Positions 1-7,800 of a stretch of 13,161 bases of DNA are shown piece by piece. Within the stretch, counting starts at the first letter, position 1. Every line of letters begins with the position of its first letter. The stretch lies in NCBI GenBank assembly GCA_003229495.1, contig QIEB01000004.1, positions 1 to 13,161 on the forward strand. The letters run 5' to 3'. This stretch comes from Flammeovirgaceae bacterium. Lineage in GTDB: Bacteria > Bacteroidota > Bacteroidia > Cytophagales > Cyclobacteriaceae. Below the pieces are notes generated by a model. It had not been told where the DNA came from and searched no databases. It was given only the letters and a program-made list of their open reading frames with translations. Position numbers and translations under genes: made by a program.

Positions 1-415
1 AATGCGCTAAAGAATGTCACCGACGAAGGGCTGGTACATCCTGACACATCCATAGTGGTCATCGCTCCGCAAGATTCCCCCATGGTCGGCCGGCTGGTAT
101 TATCATCATGCCCGGAAAAAATTTGACCTGCTGGTCAAAGCCTCCTATACAAAATTCCGAAAGTATGATTTTCCGGAACCTTCACTGTCCATTCGGAGAA
201 TGACCAAACGATGGGGTAGTTGCACCCCCACCGGCAGGATTATATTAAACCCGGAGATCATCAAAGCACCTTCAAAATGCATTGAGTACGTGGTAATACA
301 TGAGATGTGTCACCTGGTGTATCCCAACCATGGCAAGGACTTTTACAGACTACAAAGTAAAATCATGCCGGGGTGGGAACGGTGGAAACTAAAATTGGAG
401 AAAACCTTAATCTGA
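1..415 (+). CDS. YgjP/DUF45-type metallopeptidase-like protein, 5' end missing and frame broken
   Basis: The C-terminal half of a YgjP-like (DUF45, SprT/WLM-related) zinc metallohydrolase. The in-frame part has W-Y-Y-H-H-A-R-K-K-F (from 95), R-R-M-T-K-R-W-G-S-C (194-223), the zinc motif HEMCH and a following N-H-G-K-D-F with the third-ligand histidine, then M-P-G-W near the end; this order is characteristic of the family. The first ATG in this frame is at 200, but clear homology extends upstream of it to about 95, so 200 is not the natural start. The frame is closed by TAG at 53-55 and has no start codon between 56 and 199. The preceding part reads sensibly in the next frame (1 to about 93, ...IVVIAPQDSPMVGRLV), so one short indel near 88-97 would join the two. 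It is either a decaying gene or a sequence error. The stop (413-415) lies in a hairpin stem. Substrate unknown; the family name is secure, the intactness is not. Confidence 0.75.
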
Positions 416-438
416 GGATACCTCAGATTAAGGTTTTC
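400..438. terminator. Perfect 18-bp hairpin, likely bidirectional terminator
   Basis: Bases 400-417 and 421-438 are exact reverse complements, separated by a 3-nt loop (ATA). The outer end of the stem is an AAAA/TTTT run, so transcripts from either strand end with about four U residues in the arm. A bulge of three A's (439-441) is followed by further pairing of 395-399 with 442-446. The stop codon of the metallopeptidase-like gene (413-415) is inside the 5' arm. It lies between convergent genes, about 170 bp beyond the end of the minus-strand operon, so it could stop transcription from both sides. Confidence 0.75.
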
Positions 439-588
439 AAATCCAAATCCCAAATCCCAAAAGACAAATAACAACTAAGAACCAAGCTCCAAGGACCAAA
501 CTACCAAACATTAATTTGATACGAAGTTTGGTACTTGATTTATTAGCATTTGAAGCTTAATTGAGATTTGTTATTAGTTTTTTGGTGC
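438..588. repeat. Low-complexity CCAAA-rich / TTTGG-rich intergenic spacer
   Basis: The left part (438-510) is a degenerate run of CAAATCC / CCAAA / ACCAA words with almost no G. The right part (526-588) has the complementary character (TTTGG, TTGATT, TTATTAG). The two meet in a small hairpin, TACCAAAC at 502-509 against GTTTGGTA at 526-533. No ORF or RNA gene is evident. Similar low-complexity filler recurs between other genes of this window in different sequence versions, and such filler is common between genes in Bacteroidota. Confidence 0.5.
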
Positions 589-618
589 TAGCGAATACTA
601 GCTCACTAGTATTCGCTA
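589..618 (-). other. 13-bp hairpin embracing the stop codon of the PspC/GIN gene
   Basis: Bases 589-601 (TAGCGAATACTAG) and 606-618 are exact reverse complements with a 4-nt loop. On the minus strand the 5' arm carries the last codons (E800, Y801) and the TAG stop of the PspC/GIN gene. After the hairpin the transcript continues into A-rich, not U-rich, sequence, so it is not a textbook intrinsic terminator. It may act as a 3'-end stabilising structure. Confidence 0.6.
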
Positions 619-3011
619 ATACTGGACCCCGTTTGCTCATCCAAAGTAGTCCTGCTGGGATCACCACGGTATTGAATATTGCTGCTGCCCTTGCTTCTGG
701 CATCCAGTGTCTGTCCTGAGTAGACTTTAGCAGCGCTGGCTCCATCAGCGGCAATTTCCACGTTTTCTGATTCATAGTACAGTGAGTTCAGTACCGACCC
801 TCCGCTTAATTTAGCATTTAAATAGTTGCCATGGCCTTCCAGCGTGAGTTTAGCGGCTCCTTTCAATTCAACTTCTAAATTTTCCGCCACGTTCAGCGAT
901 CCTTCGGTAACAGAAACTCCTGAAAGCACCAGTTTTAAATTGTCCAAATCAAAATCATTAATGTAGGCTTTACTGACTCCTGAGAAATGTACCTCTTCCA
1001 GGGTGGGAAGCTCTACATTTACTTCAATACCTCTATTCTTCTTTTTCAGGAGGAACTTGTCCTCATTAAAACCGATTTTCAGAAAGCCTCCATCGTTTTC
1101 TACACTTACCTCCTGAATGTACACCTCTTCTCCAGACAGATTAACCGAGAAGGAGTCTGCTTGCTTGATATTGACAATAAAATCATCTCCGACTTCTAAC
1201 CCCGTGAAGGGCCCAACATCAAAGGATTCATTATAATCTCCACTGTAGTAGTCATCCTCGTCCTCATCCTGGTATTCACAGGTAAGGCACCTCAGACCCG
1301 ATTCTGTAAATACCCAGGTATTGCCATCCATTTGTGACACACTGAATCCGCTGCGATATATAGTATTGCGTATAATATATTTCAGGTCTTCATTCATGAA
1401 AAACTCCTGATTATAAGGGATATATAATTCCATACTCAGTGCTTGTCCCCTGAATTGGGCGTTATCTTTAAAAGTAATATTGGAATCAAAGGTGAATATC
1501 GAGTCCTCCAGTTCCACCTGGTAGTTCACCATTTTGGCATTTACTATGGCTTCCTGTCTGGTACGTCCCCGTGAGTTAAACTTGCTGACAAGTTTGTACT
1601 GGTCCCCGTCGTGTCCGTACAACCTCAATTTTGTCATCTGATAGTCATCCATTCCTACTTCATTCAACTGAAGTACTGCTTTTTTCCCGTGCAGGTTATA
1701 GTTCTCAACTATCCGATAGGTACCCTCTGTCTTGTATTCCCGTACTACATTTGGCAGCGTGAGGCCTAGGCCCAACACACTGAGCATCCAGATGGCAAAC
1801 ATTGACCAACCAACGGGTGCCGGGATGATTTTCCTTTTGGCAATTATGGTTACTCCCAATAAGGCCAGCGCTAAAGCGGGGATGAACAAACTAAAGAATG
1901 CGGTAATGGTGCCAAAGACAGGTATGGAATCACGGATCAGATACAACGGCAGATCACCGAAGACAAACCCTTCACCGGTTACGGTACCAAGAACTACTCC
2001 TAATGCTACGATCAATGCGAACAACATCGAAACTGCAATCATTACCATGATAATGCCCACGATCACCCGAATTGCTTCTACCAGGAACAAAAGTAATGGC
2101 CCCAGCACTTTGCCGAGTCCCGAAATAACCGTGGCGATCAAGCGAAAGGGAAATAAAAGGATCTTTACCAATAGATTTTCTTCTTCATTTTCATCCATCC
2201 TTAGGCTCCGTTTGATGTTGGATTCAATATTAGATAGAGTAACACTCTCTCCCTGCATCTGCATTTTGTCGGTAATGCTCTTAGCCTCAGGAGTTATGAT
2301 CCACATGATCAGATAGATCAGCAACCCTGCGCCGCCGAAGAAGAAAATAAGTACAAACAGCAGTCGTATTACCGTTACTTCGGTCCCAAAATAGGCGCCG
2401 ATACCGCCCGCTACTCCAGCAATTACCCGGTCTTCAGGGTTTCGGAATAATTTCTTCACTTCCTGGTCTTCTTCCAGGGCATCAGAACCAGGAACTACAA
2501 TCCAGAAAATGATATAGCCTAGAAGGAAAAATCCACTGGCAGCTCCCAGCAAAAAGATATCTAATCCCAGTACCCCGATCACCAGTATCAGGCGGATCCA
2601 TAAAGGGTCAATCCCAAAGTAGTTAGCCAGTCCGGAAGCTACTCCTCCCAGGACCTTTCGTTTGGTATCCCGGTACAACTTCTTAGACTGTTCACTGGAT
2701 TTGGTAGTGGATTCCTGTTTTTCGCGTGGTGGATCTTTCGGTTCTTCAATAGCTTCGAAATCCTGTATGCTACCCATAGTGGTTATTAAGCTATCAACAT
2801 CTTCTGAATTGATGATCTGTTTACCATTGGTCAATTTTGACAGGAATATTTCAGCAATTCTATTTTCTATATCCGAGGTAATTTCCTGGCTGTCGTCGTA
2901 AGAAGAAAAATAGCGGTTGATGGAGTCCAGATAGTTACGCAGGGTTTCGTAGCCATCCTCCTCGATGTGAAATATGATACCGCTGATATTGATACTGATA
3001 TTCTTTTTCAT
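606..3011 (-). CDS. Double-PspC membrane protein with C-terminal GIN (DUF2807) head
   Basis: An 801-aa inner-membrane protein. Residues 1-90 form a soluble N-terminal region of the type seen in Bacteroidota PspC proteins (starts MKKNISINISG). Two PspC domains follow, at about 111-175 (K-L-Y-R-D, G-G-V-A-S-G-L-A-N-Y-F-G) and 186-243 (K-L-F-R-N, G-V-A-G-G-I-G-A-Y-F-G), each with a hydrophobic segment. More membrane spans lie at roughly 304-345, 363-391 and 402-420. Residues 421-801 should be extracytoplasmic: a linker, a CLTC cysteine pair (575-578), an acidic stretch (581-595), and a GIN/DUF2807 toastrack-like beta repeat domain at about 596-785 ending in the usual S-x-I-x-Y-x-G-x-P. PspC proteins sense or respond to membrane stress in other bacteria; the role of this fusion is unknown. 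It follows padR by 9 nt on the same strand and is presumably controlled by it. Start ATG at 3011. Confidence 0.88.
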   Translation of the reverse strand: MKKNISINISGIIFHIEEDGYETLRNYLDSINRYFSSYDDSQEITSDIENRIAEIFLSKLTNGKQIINSEDVDSLITTMGSIQDFEAIEEPKDPPREKQESTTKSSEQSKKLYRDTKRKVLGGVASGLANYFGIDPLWIRLILVIGVLGLDIFLLGAASGFFLLGYIIFWIVVPGSDALEEDQEVKKLFRNPEDRVIAGVAGGIGAYFGTEVTVIRLLFVLIFFFGGAGLLIYLIMWIITPEAKSITDKMQMQGESVTLSNIESNIKRSLRMDENEEENLLVKILLFPFRLIATVISGLGKVLGPLLLFLVEAIRVIVGIIMVMIAVSMLFALIVALGVVLGTVTGEGFVFGDLPLYLIRDSIPVFGTITAFFSLFIPALALALLGVTIIAKRKIIPAPVGWSMFAIWMLSVLGLGLTLPNVVREYKTEGTYRIVENYNLHGKKAVLQLNEVGMDDYQMTKLRLYGHDGDQYKLVSKFNSRGRTRQEAIVNAKMVNYQVELEDSIFTFDSNITFKDNAQFRGQALSMELYIPYNQEFFMNEDLKYIIRNTIYRSGFSVSQMDGNTWVFTESGLRCLTCEYQDEDEDDYYSGDYNESFDVGPFTGLEVGDDFIVNIKQADSFSVNLSGEEVYIQEVSVENDGGFLKIGFNEDKFLLKKKNRGIEVNVELPTLEEVHFSGVSKAYINDFDLDNLKLVLSGVSVTEGSLNVAENLEVELKGAAKLTLEGHGNYLNAKLSGGSVLNSLYYESENVEIAADGASAAKVYSGQTLDARSKGSSNIQYRGDPSRTTLDEQTGSSISEY

Positions 3012-3020
3012 GTCCCTAAT

Positions 3021-3356
3021 TTAAGATTGTTTTTCAGAAATAATTTGATTGGTGGATTCCATCAACTCATTCCAGGTCATGCCTAGACTGTTTAGGAAAG
3101 TGCTTCCTTCATCGGTGATAGTAAAGTATTTTCGGGGAGGTCCTGAGGTGGATTCGACCCATTTATATTCCACCAGTCCCGCCTTTCTTAATCTGGTCAG
3201 CAGGGGGTATATTGTGCCTTCCACCACCATTATTTTGGCAGAAGTCAACTCTTCCAGCATGTCCGAAGCATATACTTCACCCCGGCTAATTATATGTAGG
3301 ATGCAAAATTCCAGGATCCCCTTTCGCATTTGCACTTGTGTGTTCTCTAAGTTCAT
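3021..3356 (-). CDS. PadR-family transcriptional regulator
   Basis: A 111-aa winged helix-turn-helix protein with the PadR pattern throughout: K-G-I-L-E-F-C-I-L at the start, V-E-G-T-I-Y-P-L-L-T-R-L in the recognition helix, and S-G-P-P-R-K-Y-F-T-I-T-D-E-G in the wing. It is the short (subfamily 2-like) form, with one C-terminal helix for dimerisation. It is the first gene of a two-gene operon with the PspC/GIN membrane protein 9 nt downstream; this pairing is a recurrent arrangement in Bacteroidota. PadR proteins usually repress their own operon, and a palindrome overlapping the candidate promoter upstream fits that. The inducer cannot be told from the sequence. Start ATG at 3356, without a clear Shine-Dalgarno sequence. 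Confidence 0.9.
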   Translation of the reverse strand: MNLENTQVQMRKGILEFCILHIISRGEVYASDMLEELTSAKIMVVEGTIYPLLTRLRKAGLVEYKWVESTSGPPRKYFTITDEGSTFLNSLGMTWNELMESTNQIISEKQS

Positions 3357-3386
3357 GCCGCTCTATTAAGGTAAATATTGACACTA

Positions 3387-3396
3387 TTGTATACAA
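3387..3396. promoter_or_regulatory. Palindrome TTGTATACAA, candidate PadR operator
   Basis: A perfect 10-bp palindrome lying 31 bp upstream of the padR start and overlapping three bases of the candidate -7 box. PadR-type repressors commonly bind inverted repeats with TGTA/TACA or ATGT/ACAT half-sites next to their own promoter, so the position and content suit autorepression. This is inferred from position and motif; a 10-bp AT-rich palindrome can arise by chance. Confidence 0.4.
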
Positions 3397-3426
3397 ATAT
3401 ACGGGAGAACTACTATGTATGGCCAA
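3394..3426 (-). promoter_or_regulatory. Candidate Bacteroidota-type promoter of the padR-pspC operon
   Basis: On the minus strand, TATATTTG (complement of 3394-3401) is an exact match to the Bacteroidota -7 consensus TAnnTTTG. A TTG (complement of 3424-3426) lies 22 nt upstream, close to the expected -33 element spacing. Transcription would begin near 3388, giving a leader of about 30 nt. Confidence 0.5.
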
Positions 3427-3534
3427 GTACTAAGTAAAAAATGTTACCTTGTATTGGATATTATTATAATAATTATATATTATATCTAATAAGTACAATA
3501 AAATAAATAAAGACGGCTTCATTAATGAAGTTAA
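3402..3534. other. AT-rich upstream region with two 14-bp palindromes
   Basis: This is the padR-proximal part of the 385-bp spacer between the divergent operons (3357-3741). It is strongly AT-rich (3441-3510) and holds two perfect 14-bp palindromes, ATTATTATAATAAT at 3460-3473 and CTTCATTAATGAAG at 3517-3530. No coding sequence or RNA gene is supported. The palindromes could be operator sites, but the first is pure A/T and may be chance. Confidence 0.35.
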
Positions 3535-3565
3535 GCATGGGCATGGGGCATGGGGCATGGGGCAT
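3535..3565. repeat. GCATGGG heptamer tandem repeat
   Basis: Three exact GCATGGG units in tandem (3541-3561), preceded by a 6-nt version (GCATGG, 3535-3540) and followed by GCAT. The short units and exact copies suggest a slippage-prone microsatellite in the spacer upstream of the PorV-PorU2-like operon. Confidence 0.7.
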
Positions 3566-3570
3566 AGAGA

Positions 3571-3688
3571 TACCTGTTGCTCCTAATTCTAATGTTCTGT
3601 TATTCTATTATTCTATTGTTCCTATATTCAATTGTTCAATTGTTCAATTGTTCCCCTATTCCAATGTTCCCGGATTCTATTGCTCCCA
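3571..3688. repeat. T-rich TTCTATTGTTC-type degenerate tandem repeat
   Basis: A run of TTCTATT, TTGTTC and TTCCC words, including three exact CAATTGTT octamers at 3629-3652. It ends about 50 bp before the first gene of the four-gene operon. It has almost no G on this strand. It could be transcribed as a U-rich leader if the promoter is upstream, or could simply be intergenic filler. Confidence 0.6.
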
Positions 3689-3714
3689 TGGCTGGATAAT
3701 CGACTGAGATTCTA

Positions 3715-3722
3715 TAACTTTA
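3715..3722 (+). promoter_or_regulatory. Weak candidate -7 element (TAACTTTA) before the PorV-like gene
   Basis: TAACTTTA matches seven of eight positions of the TAnnTTTG motif, counting the two free positions, and sits 20 bp before the ATG. No TTG is seen at the right upstream distance; the nearest (3680-3682) is 32 nt away. Low confidence, given only as the best promoter guess for the operon. Confidence 0.2.
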
Positions 3723-3741
3723 CTTTTAGTATCTGACAGGC

Positions 3742-4824
3742 ATGAAAGGATTTTTTAGGTGGATTTACTTTTTAGGATTTCTTATACTACCCACTGTTGG
3801 ATTTAGTCAGACCAAAACCCCTAAATTTAGTAACGAGTTTCTGTCCATAGGTGTAGGTGCCCGAAGCCTTGGTATGTCCAATGCGCAAGTAAGTGTGGCT
3901 GACAATGTGACTGCAGGTTTTTGGAATCCCGCCGGTCTTCTGGATATAACATCCAAGTATGAAGCCGAACTTATGCACGCCAGTTTATTTGCGGGAATTG
4001 CTAATTTCGACTATGCCGGCTTTGCCACCCCCATTGATTCCTCTACCCACCTGGGTTTTTCAATAGTAAGGTTGGCCGTGGATGATATTCCAGATACCCG
4101 CTTCTTGTACGATGCTAACGGCGCTCTTAATTACAACAATATAAGGTTTTTCTCTGCTGCTGATTACGCGTTCATATTTTCTTTTGCACGCCGGGTAAAT
4201 TTCATAAAGGGATTAAAACTAGGGGCAAATTTTAAGGTAATTCACCGTACGGTGGGAGATTTCGCCAAAGCCTGGGGATTTGGACTTGATGTTGGGGCCC
4301 AAATTTCCCTTAATAAATGGAGGTTGGGCCTGATGTTGAGGGATATTACCGGGACCTTTAATGCCTGGTCTCATAATACAGAATTGTTGGCCGACATTTA
4401 CACCCAAACTGGCAATGTAATCCCGGATAACACTCTGGAAATTACCCTGCCCAAAGCAATTCTAGGGGTAGCACGTGATTGGAATATTTCCGACAACTTC
4501 ACTTTGTTGGCCTCCCTGGATATGGACTTTACATTTGATGGAAAAAGAAACGTGCCGGTAAGTTCTGAGGTGGTGTCCATAGATCCCCATTTAGGCCTGG
4601 AATTTGGTTATAAAGGAGTTGCGTATTTGCGAGGAGGGGTCGGGAACATTCAGGAAATTAAGGACTTCGATGGGAGTAAAAGTACCACTGCTCAGGCCAA
4701 TTTTGGACTGGGTATCAGAATAAAACAGGTTCAAATTGATTATGCTCTTACTGATATGGGAGACCAGTCGGATGCACTGTACTCTCATGTGTTTTCCATA
4801 AGGGCCAGCATAGATAAGAAGTAA
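3742..4824 (+). CDS. PorV/PorQ-family outer-membrane beta-barrel protein
   Basis: A 360-aa protein with an N-terminal signal peptide (about residues 1-22, cleavage near GFSQ). The family signature follows directly: G-A-R-S-L-G-M-S-N-A-Q-V-S-V-A-D then F-W-N-P-A-G-L. The rest is alternating amphipathic strands with many G-F/G-L turns, as expected for an FadL-like outer-membrane barrel. In the T9SS, PorV receives folded cargo from the translocon and delivers it to the sortase PorU; PorQ is a related barrel in the same attachment complex. The gene sits 3 nt upstream of a C25 sortase-like gene, so this is more likely a paralogue dedicated to that protein than the general PorV. Which member of the family it is cannot be settled here. 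It is the first gene of the operon. Start ATG at 3742, giving a clean signal peptide. Confidence 0.85.
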   Translation: MKGFFRWIYFLGFLILPTVGFSQTKTPKFSNEFLSIGVGARSLGMSNAQVSVADNVTAGFWNPAGLLDITSKYEAELMHASLFAGIANFDYAGFATPIDSSTHLGFSIVRLAVDDIPDTRFLYDANGALNYNNIRFFSAADYAFIFSFARRVNFIKGLKLGANFKVIHRTVGDFAKAWGFGLDVGAQISLNKWRLGLMLRDITGTFNAWSHNTELLADIYTQTGNVIPDNTLEITLPKAILGVARDWNISDNFTLLASLDMDFTFDGKRNVPVSSEVVSIDPHLGLEFGYKGVAYLRGGVGNIQEIKDFDGSKSTTAQANFGLGIRIKQVQIDYALTDMGDQSDALYSHVFSIRASIDKK

Positions 4825-4827
4825 GGT

Positions 4828-7800
4828 GTGCCAGCAAAAGTGAATATCTATGTAAAAGTTGTTAAAACCTGGTTTATACTTACCGCTTTGTTGGTATTGG
4901 GTGATCGCGTACAGGCTCAAAGAGCTTCATGGATCAATTTTTCTCAATCCTATTTCAAAATAACTACTGCTCAGCAGGGCATCTATCGAATAACTTATGA
5001 CCAATTAAACCAAGCTTCCTTCCCCTTGGGTGCCGTAAGTGCCTCCAATCTGCGGCTTTACCACCGTGGTGTCGAGCAATCCATTGATGTAGTTGATGGT
5101 GGTGACAACCAATTGGACGATGGCGACTATCTGGAGTTCCTGGGATCGAGAAATGATGGTACTTTAGATAGGGATTTGTACCTGACTCCTGAAGCCCAGC
5201 CCCACCAGTTTTACCATTTGTATTCAGATACTACCGCATACTTTCTTACCTGGACCCCAGGAGTGAATGGTAAACGCATGAAATTTATCTCACTGCCAGA
5301 TCCGGGAACACCCCAGGTAGAATTTCATTGGAACCAACAAATGATCTTATTGACCTCCAACTATAGTGCAGGCAGAAGATATCCTATCGGCCGTTTTGGT
5401 GCTACTTATCGGTCACAATTTGATTTTGGAGAGGGCTTTACCGGTAAGCGTATCCGCAATGGTAGTTTCGAAGAATATGTATTCAACTCAGTCAACCAAA
5501 TAGTTACTAGCGGACCAGCGCCACAACTGGAAATATTGTTGACCGGTCGAAACGATGTGGTACATAATGTGGAGGTGAGCATTGGTATGGATGGTAACCT
5601 CCGGTCATTGGGTTCGGTGCAATTTCAATTTTTTGATAATTACCTGTTTAGTAGTGAATTACTGTGGACCGACATTCCTGGTAGTGGCAATCTAATAGTA
5701 AGAATATCCGTAACCAGCAGTAGTACGGATCAGGTTTCGGCTTCCTACCTCAAACTAAGGTATGCCGAAAAGCTTCAGATGAACGGGGTCACTCAGAAGA
5801 ACTTTGAGATTGAGTCTTCTCCGGAAAATCAGGTAGTGGACATAATTTCGACACCACCTGATGTCAGGCTCTATAATATTACAGATAAGAATAATGTGAG
5901 CAAATTGCCATACCAGGACCAAGGCAATTCAATCTCTACCCTAGTTGCTGCTGCACCAACTAATACAAAGTTGTGGGCCCAATCATCTCCGATAGCCATA
6001 TCAAATATCAAGTCTGTGACCTTTCGTGAAATTGACCCGTCCAGGCATGATTATTTGATCATTAGCCATAAATCTCTAATGACTCCGGCGGGCAACTATC
6101 AGGACCCTGTGAGAGCCTATGGGGCGTATAGAGCTTCGGCTCAAGGAGGGTCTCATGATACTTTAGTAGTGGACATGGACCTGCTTTACAACCAGTATAA
6201 TTTTGGAGAAATCTCACCATTGGCAATTCGATATTTCATCAAGGATATGCTTCCCGGTAATCCAAAATACTTATTACTGATTGGCAAAGGGTATAATGTA
6301 AACTTCCGACCACACCGGCAGGATCCGGCAACGGCAAAAGCTTTTAATTTAGTACCTACCGCGGGATTTCCCGGTTCGGACATCGCCCTAACCTCCGGTC
6401 TCGGTGTTTCGCCATACAATAGTGCGCTGCCCACCGGCAGGATCAACGCCCGTAGTCCGACTCAGGTGGCCGACTTCTTAAATAAAATCATGGAAATGGA
6501 AGCGGCGCCCTTTGACGCTTTATGGAGAAAGAATATTATACACTTAAGTGGGGGCCTAACTCAGGGTGAACTTGCCCTTTTCAAAAGATATGTGGATCAA
6601 TTCAAGTCAGTAGCTGAAAGACCATACCTTGGAGGAAGTGTGACTACCGTAAATAAGCAATCAAATGAAACCACAGTGCTTATTAATGTGGCAGATAAGG
6701 TAAATGATGGCGTATCTCTTATTACCTTTTTTGGACATTCCAGTACCCAGGTTACCGATATAGAAATTGGAAAGGTCACCGATGTAACCCTGGGGTATGA
6801 CAACCCTGGTAAGTATCCTATGATCCTGGTGAATGGCTGCAATGCCGGCAACATATTTTTTACTTCAACTGGCTTTGGTGAAGATTGGATATTGGCGGCA
6901 AACAAGGGCGCTATAGGTTTCGTAGCACACACCGATGCTGGATTTGCTAGTAACCTCAAAAGATATTCCGACATATATTATGATCTAATCTCTGGTGATT
7001 CCGTCTTTGTCAACAAGCCCATTGGCAACATTATTCAAGCCCTCGGGGACCGCTATTTGAAGGAGGTCCCCAACGATGAAATACATATTGCGCAGGTTCA
7101 GCAGGAGGTGTTTCAAGGGGACCCAGCTTTCAGTTTTTTCCCGGTCACCAAGCCTGATTATGAAACTAATAGCGATCACATATTCTTACAACCTTTCGAT
7201 GAACAGACCATTAATGCACAGATTGACTCATTTCAAGTAGGGGTAATAACCAGGAATTTCGGTCTTGTTACCAAGGATTCACTAAATGTTACCGTTCGCC
7301 GGACGTTTGGTGATGGTCAGGTATATACTTATGATTCTGTTTTTTTTGCACCTGTTGCTTACCGGGATACCCTGTATTTTACTATTCGCTCCAACCAGAT
7401 TAGCGACTTTGGTAACAATCAATTTGAGGTGCTGCTGGATTTTAATCAAAGTATTGAGGAGTTAGACGAAACAAATAATACCGGAACCTTAAGCTTCTTT
7501 ATTCCACAAGGCGGGACCGTAAATTTGAGCCCCTATAATTTTGCCATTGTTAACCAACCGTTACCGTTGCTGATTTCCCAGTCAAGTGATCTGCTGGTTG
7601 GTAACCGGACCTTCTTGTTCGAACTTGACACCATCAAAGGATTTAGCAGCCCCTTTAAACAACAGCGTTCTGCCACCGGAAACGGCGTTGCTTCCTGGGA
7701 GGCTTCCCTGCTTCAGGGAGATAGTATAGTTTACTATTGGAGAACCCGGTTTCGTGAACCTAAGGTGGGGGAGGACACTGCCTGGACCTTGAGTTCTTTC

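Noticed and set aside
589..618. Intrinsic terminator for the padR-pspC operon
   Set aside because: The hairpin is real, but the minus-strand sequence after it is A-rich with no U-tract; it is recorded as a stem-loop rather than a terminator.
1732..2316. 194-codon plus-strand ORF antisense to the PspC/GIN gene
   Set aside because: It lies entirely within the well-supported minus-strand gene, is rich in T, N and I with no recognisable domain, and is the antisense shadow of membrane-span codons.
3535..3688. Possible CRISPR-like array
   Set aside because: The units are 7-11 nt, degenerate and directly adjacent, with no constant-length spacers and no cas genes.
3525..3707. Small plus-strand ORF of 60 codons in the spacer before the PorV-like gene
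   Set aside because: It is simply a translation of the GCATGGG and TTCTATTGTTC repeats, with low-complexity composition and no family resemblance.
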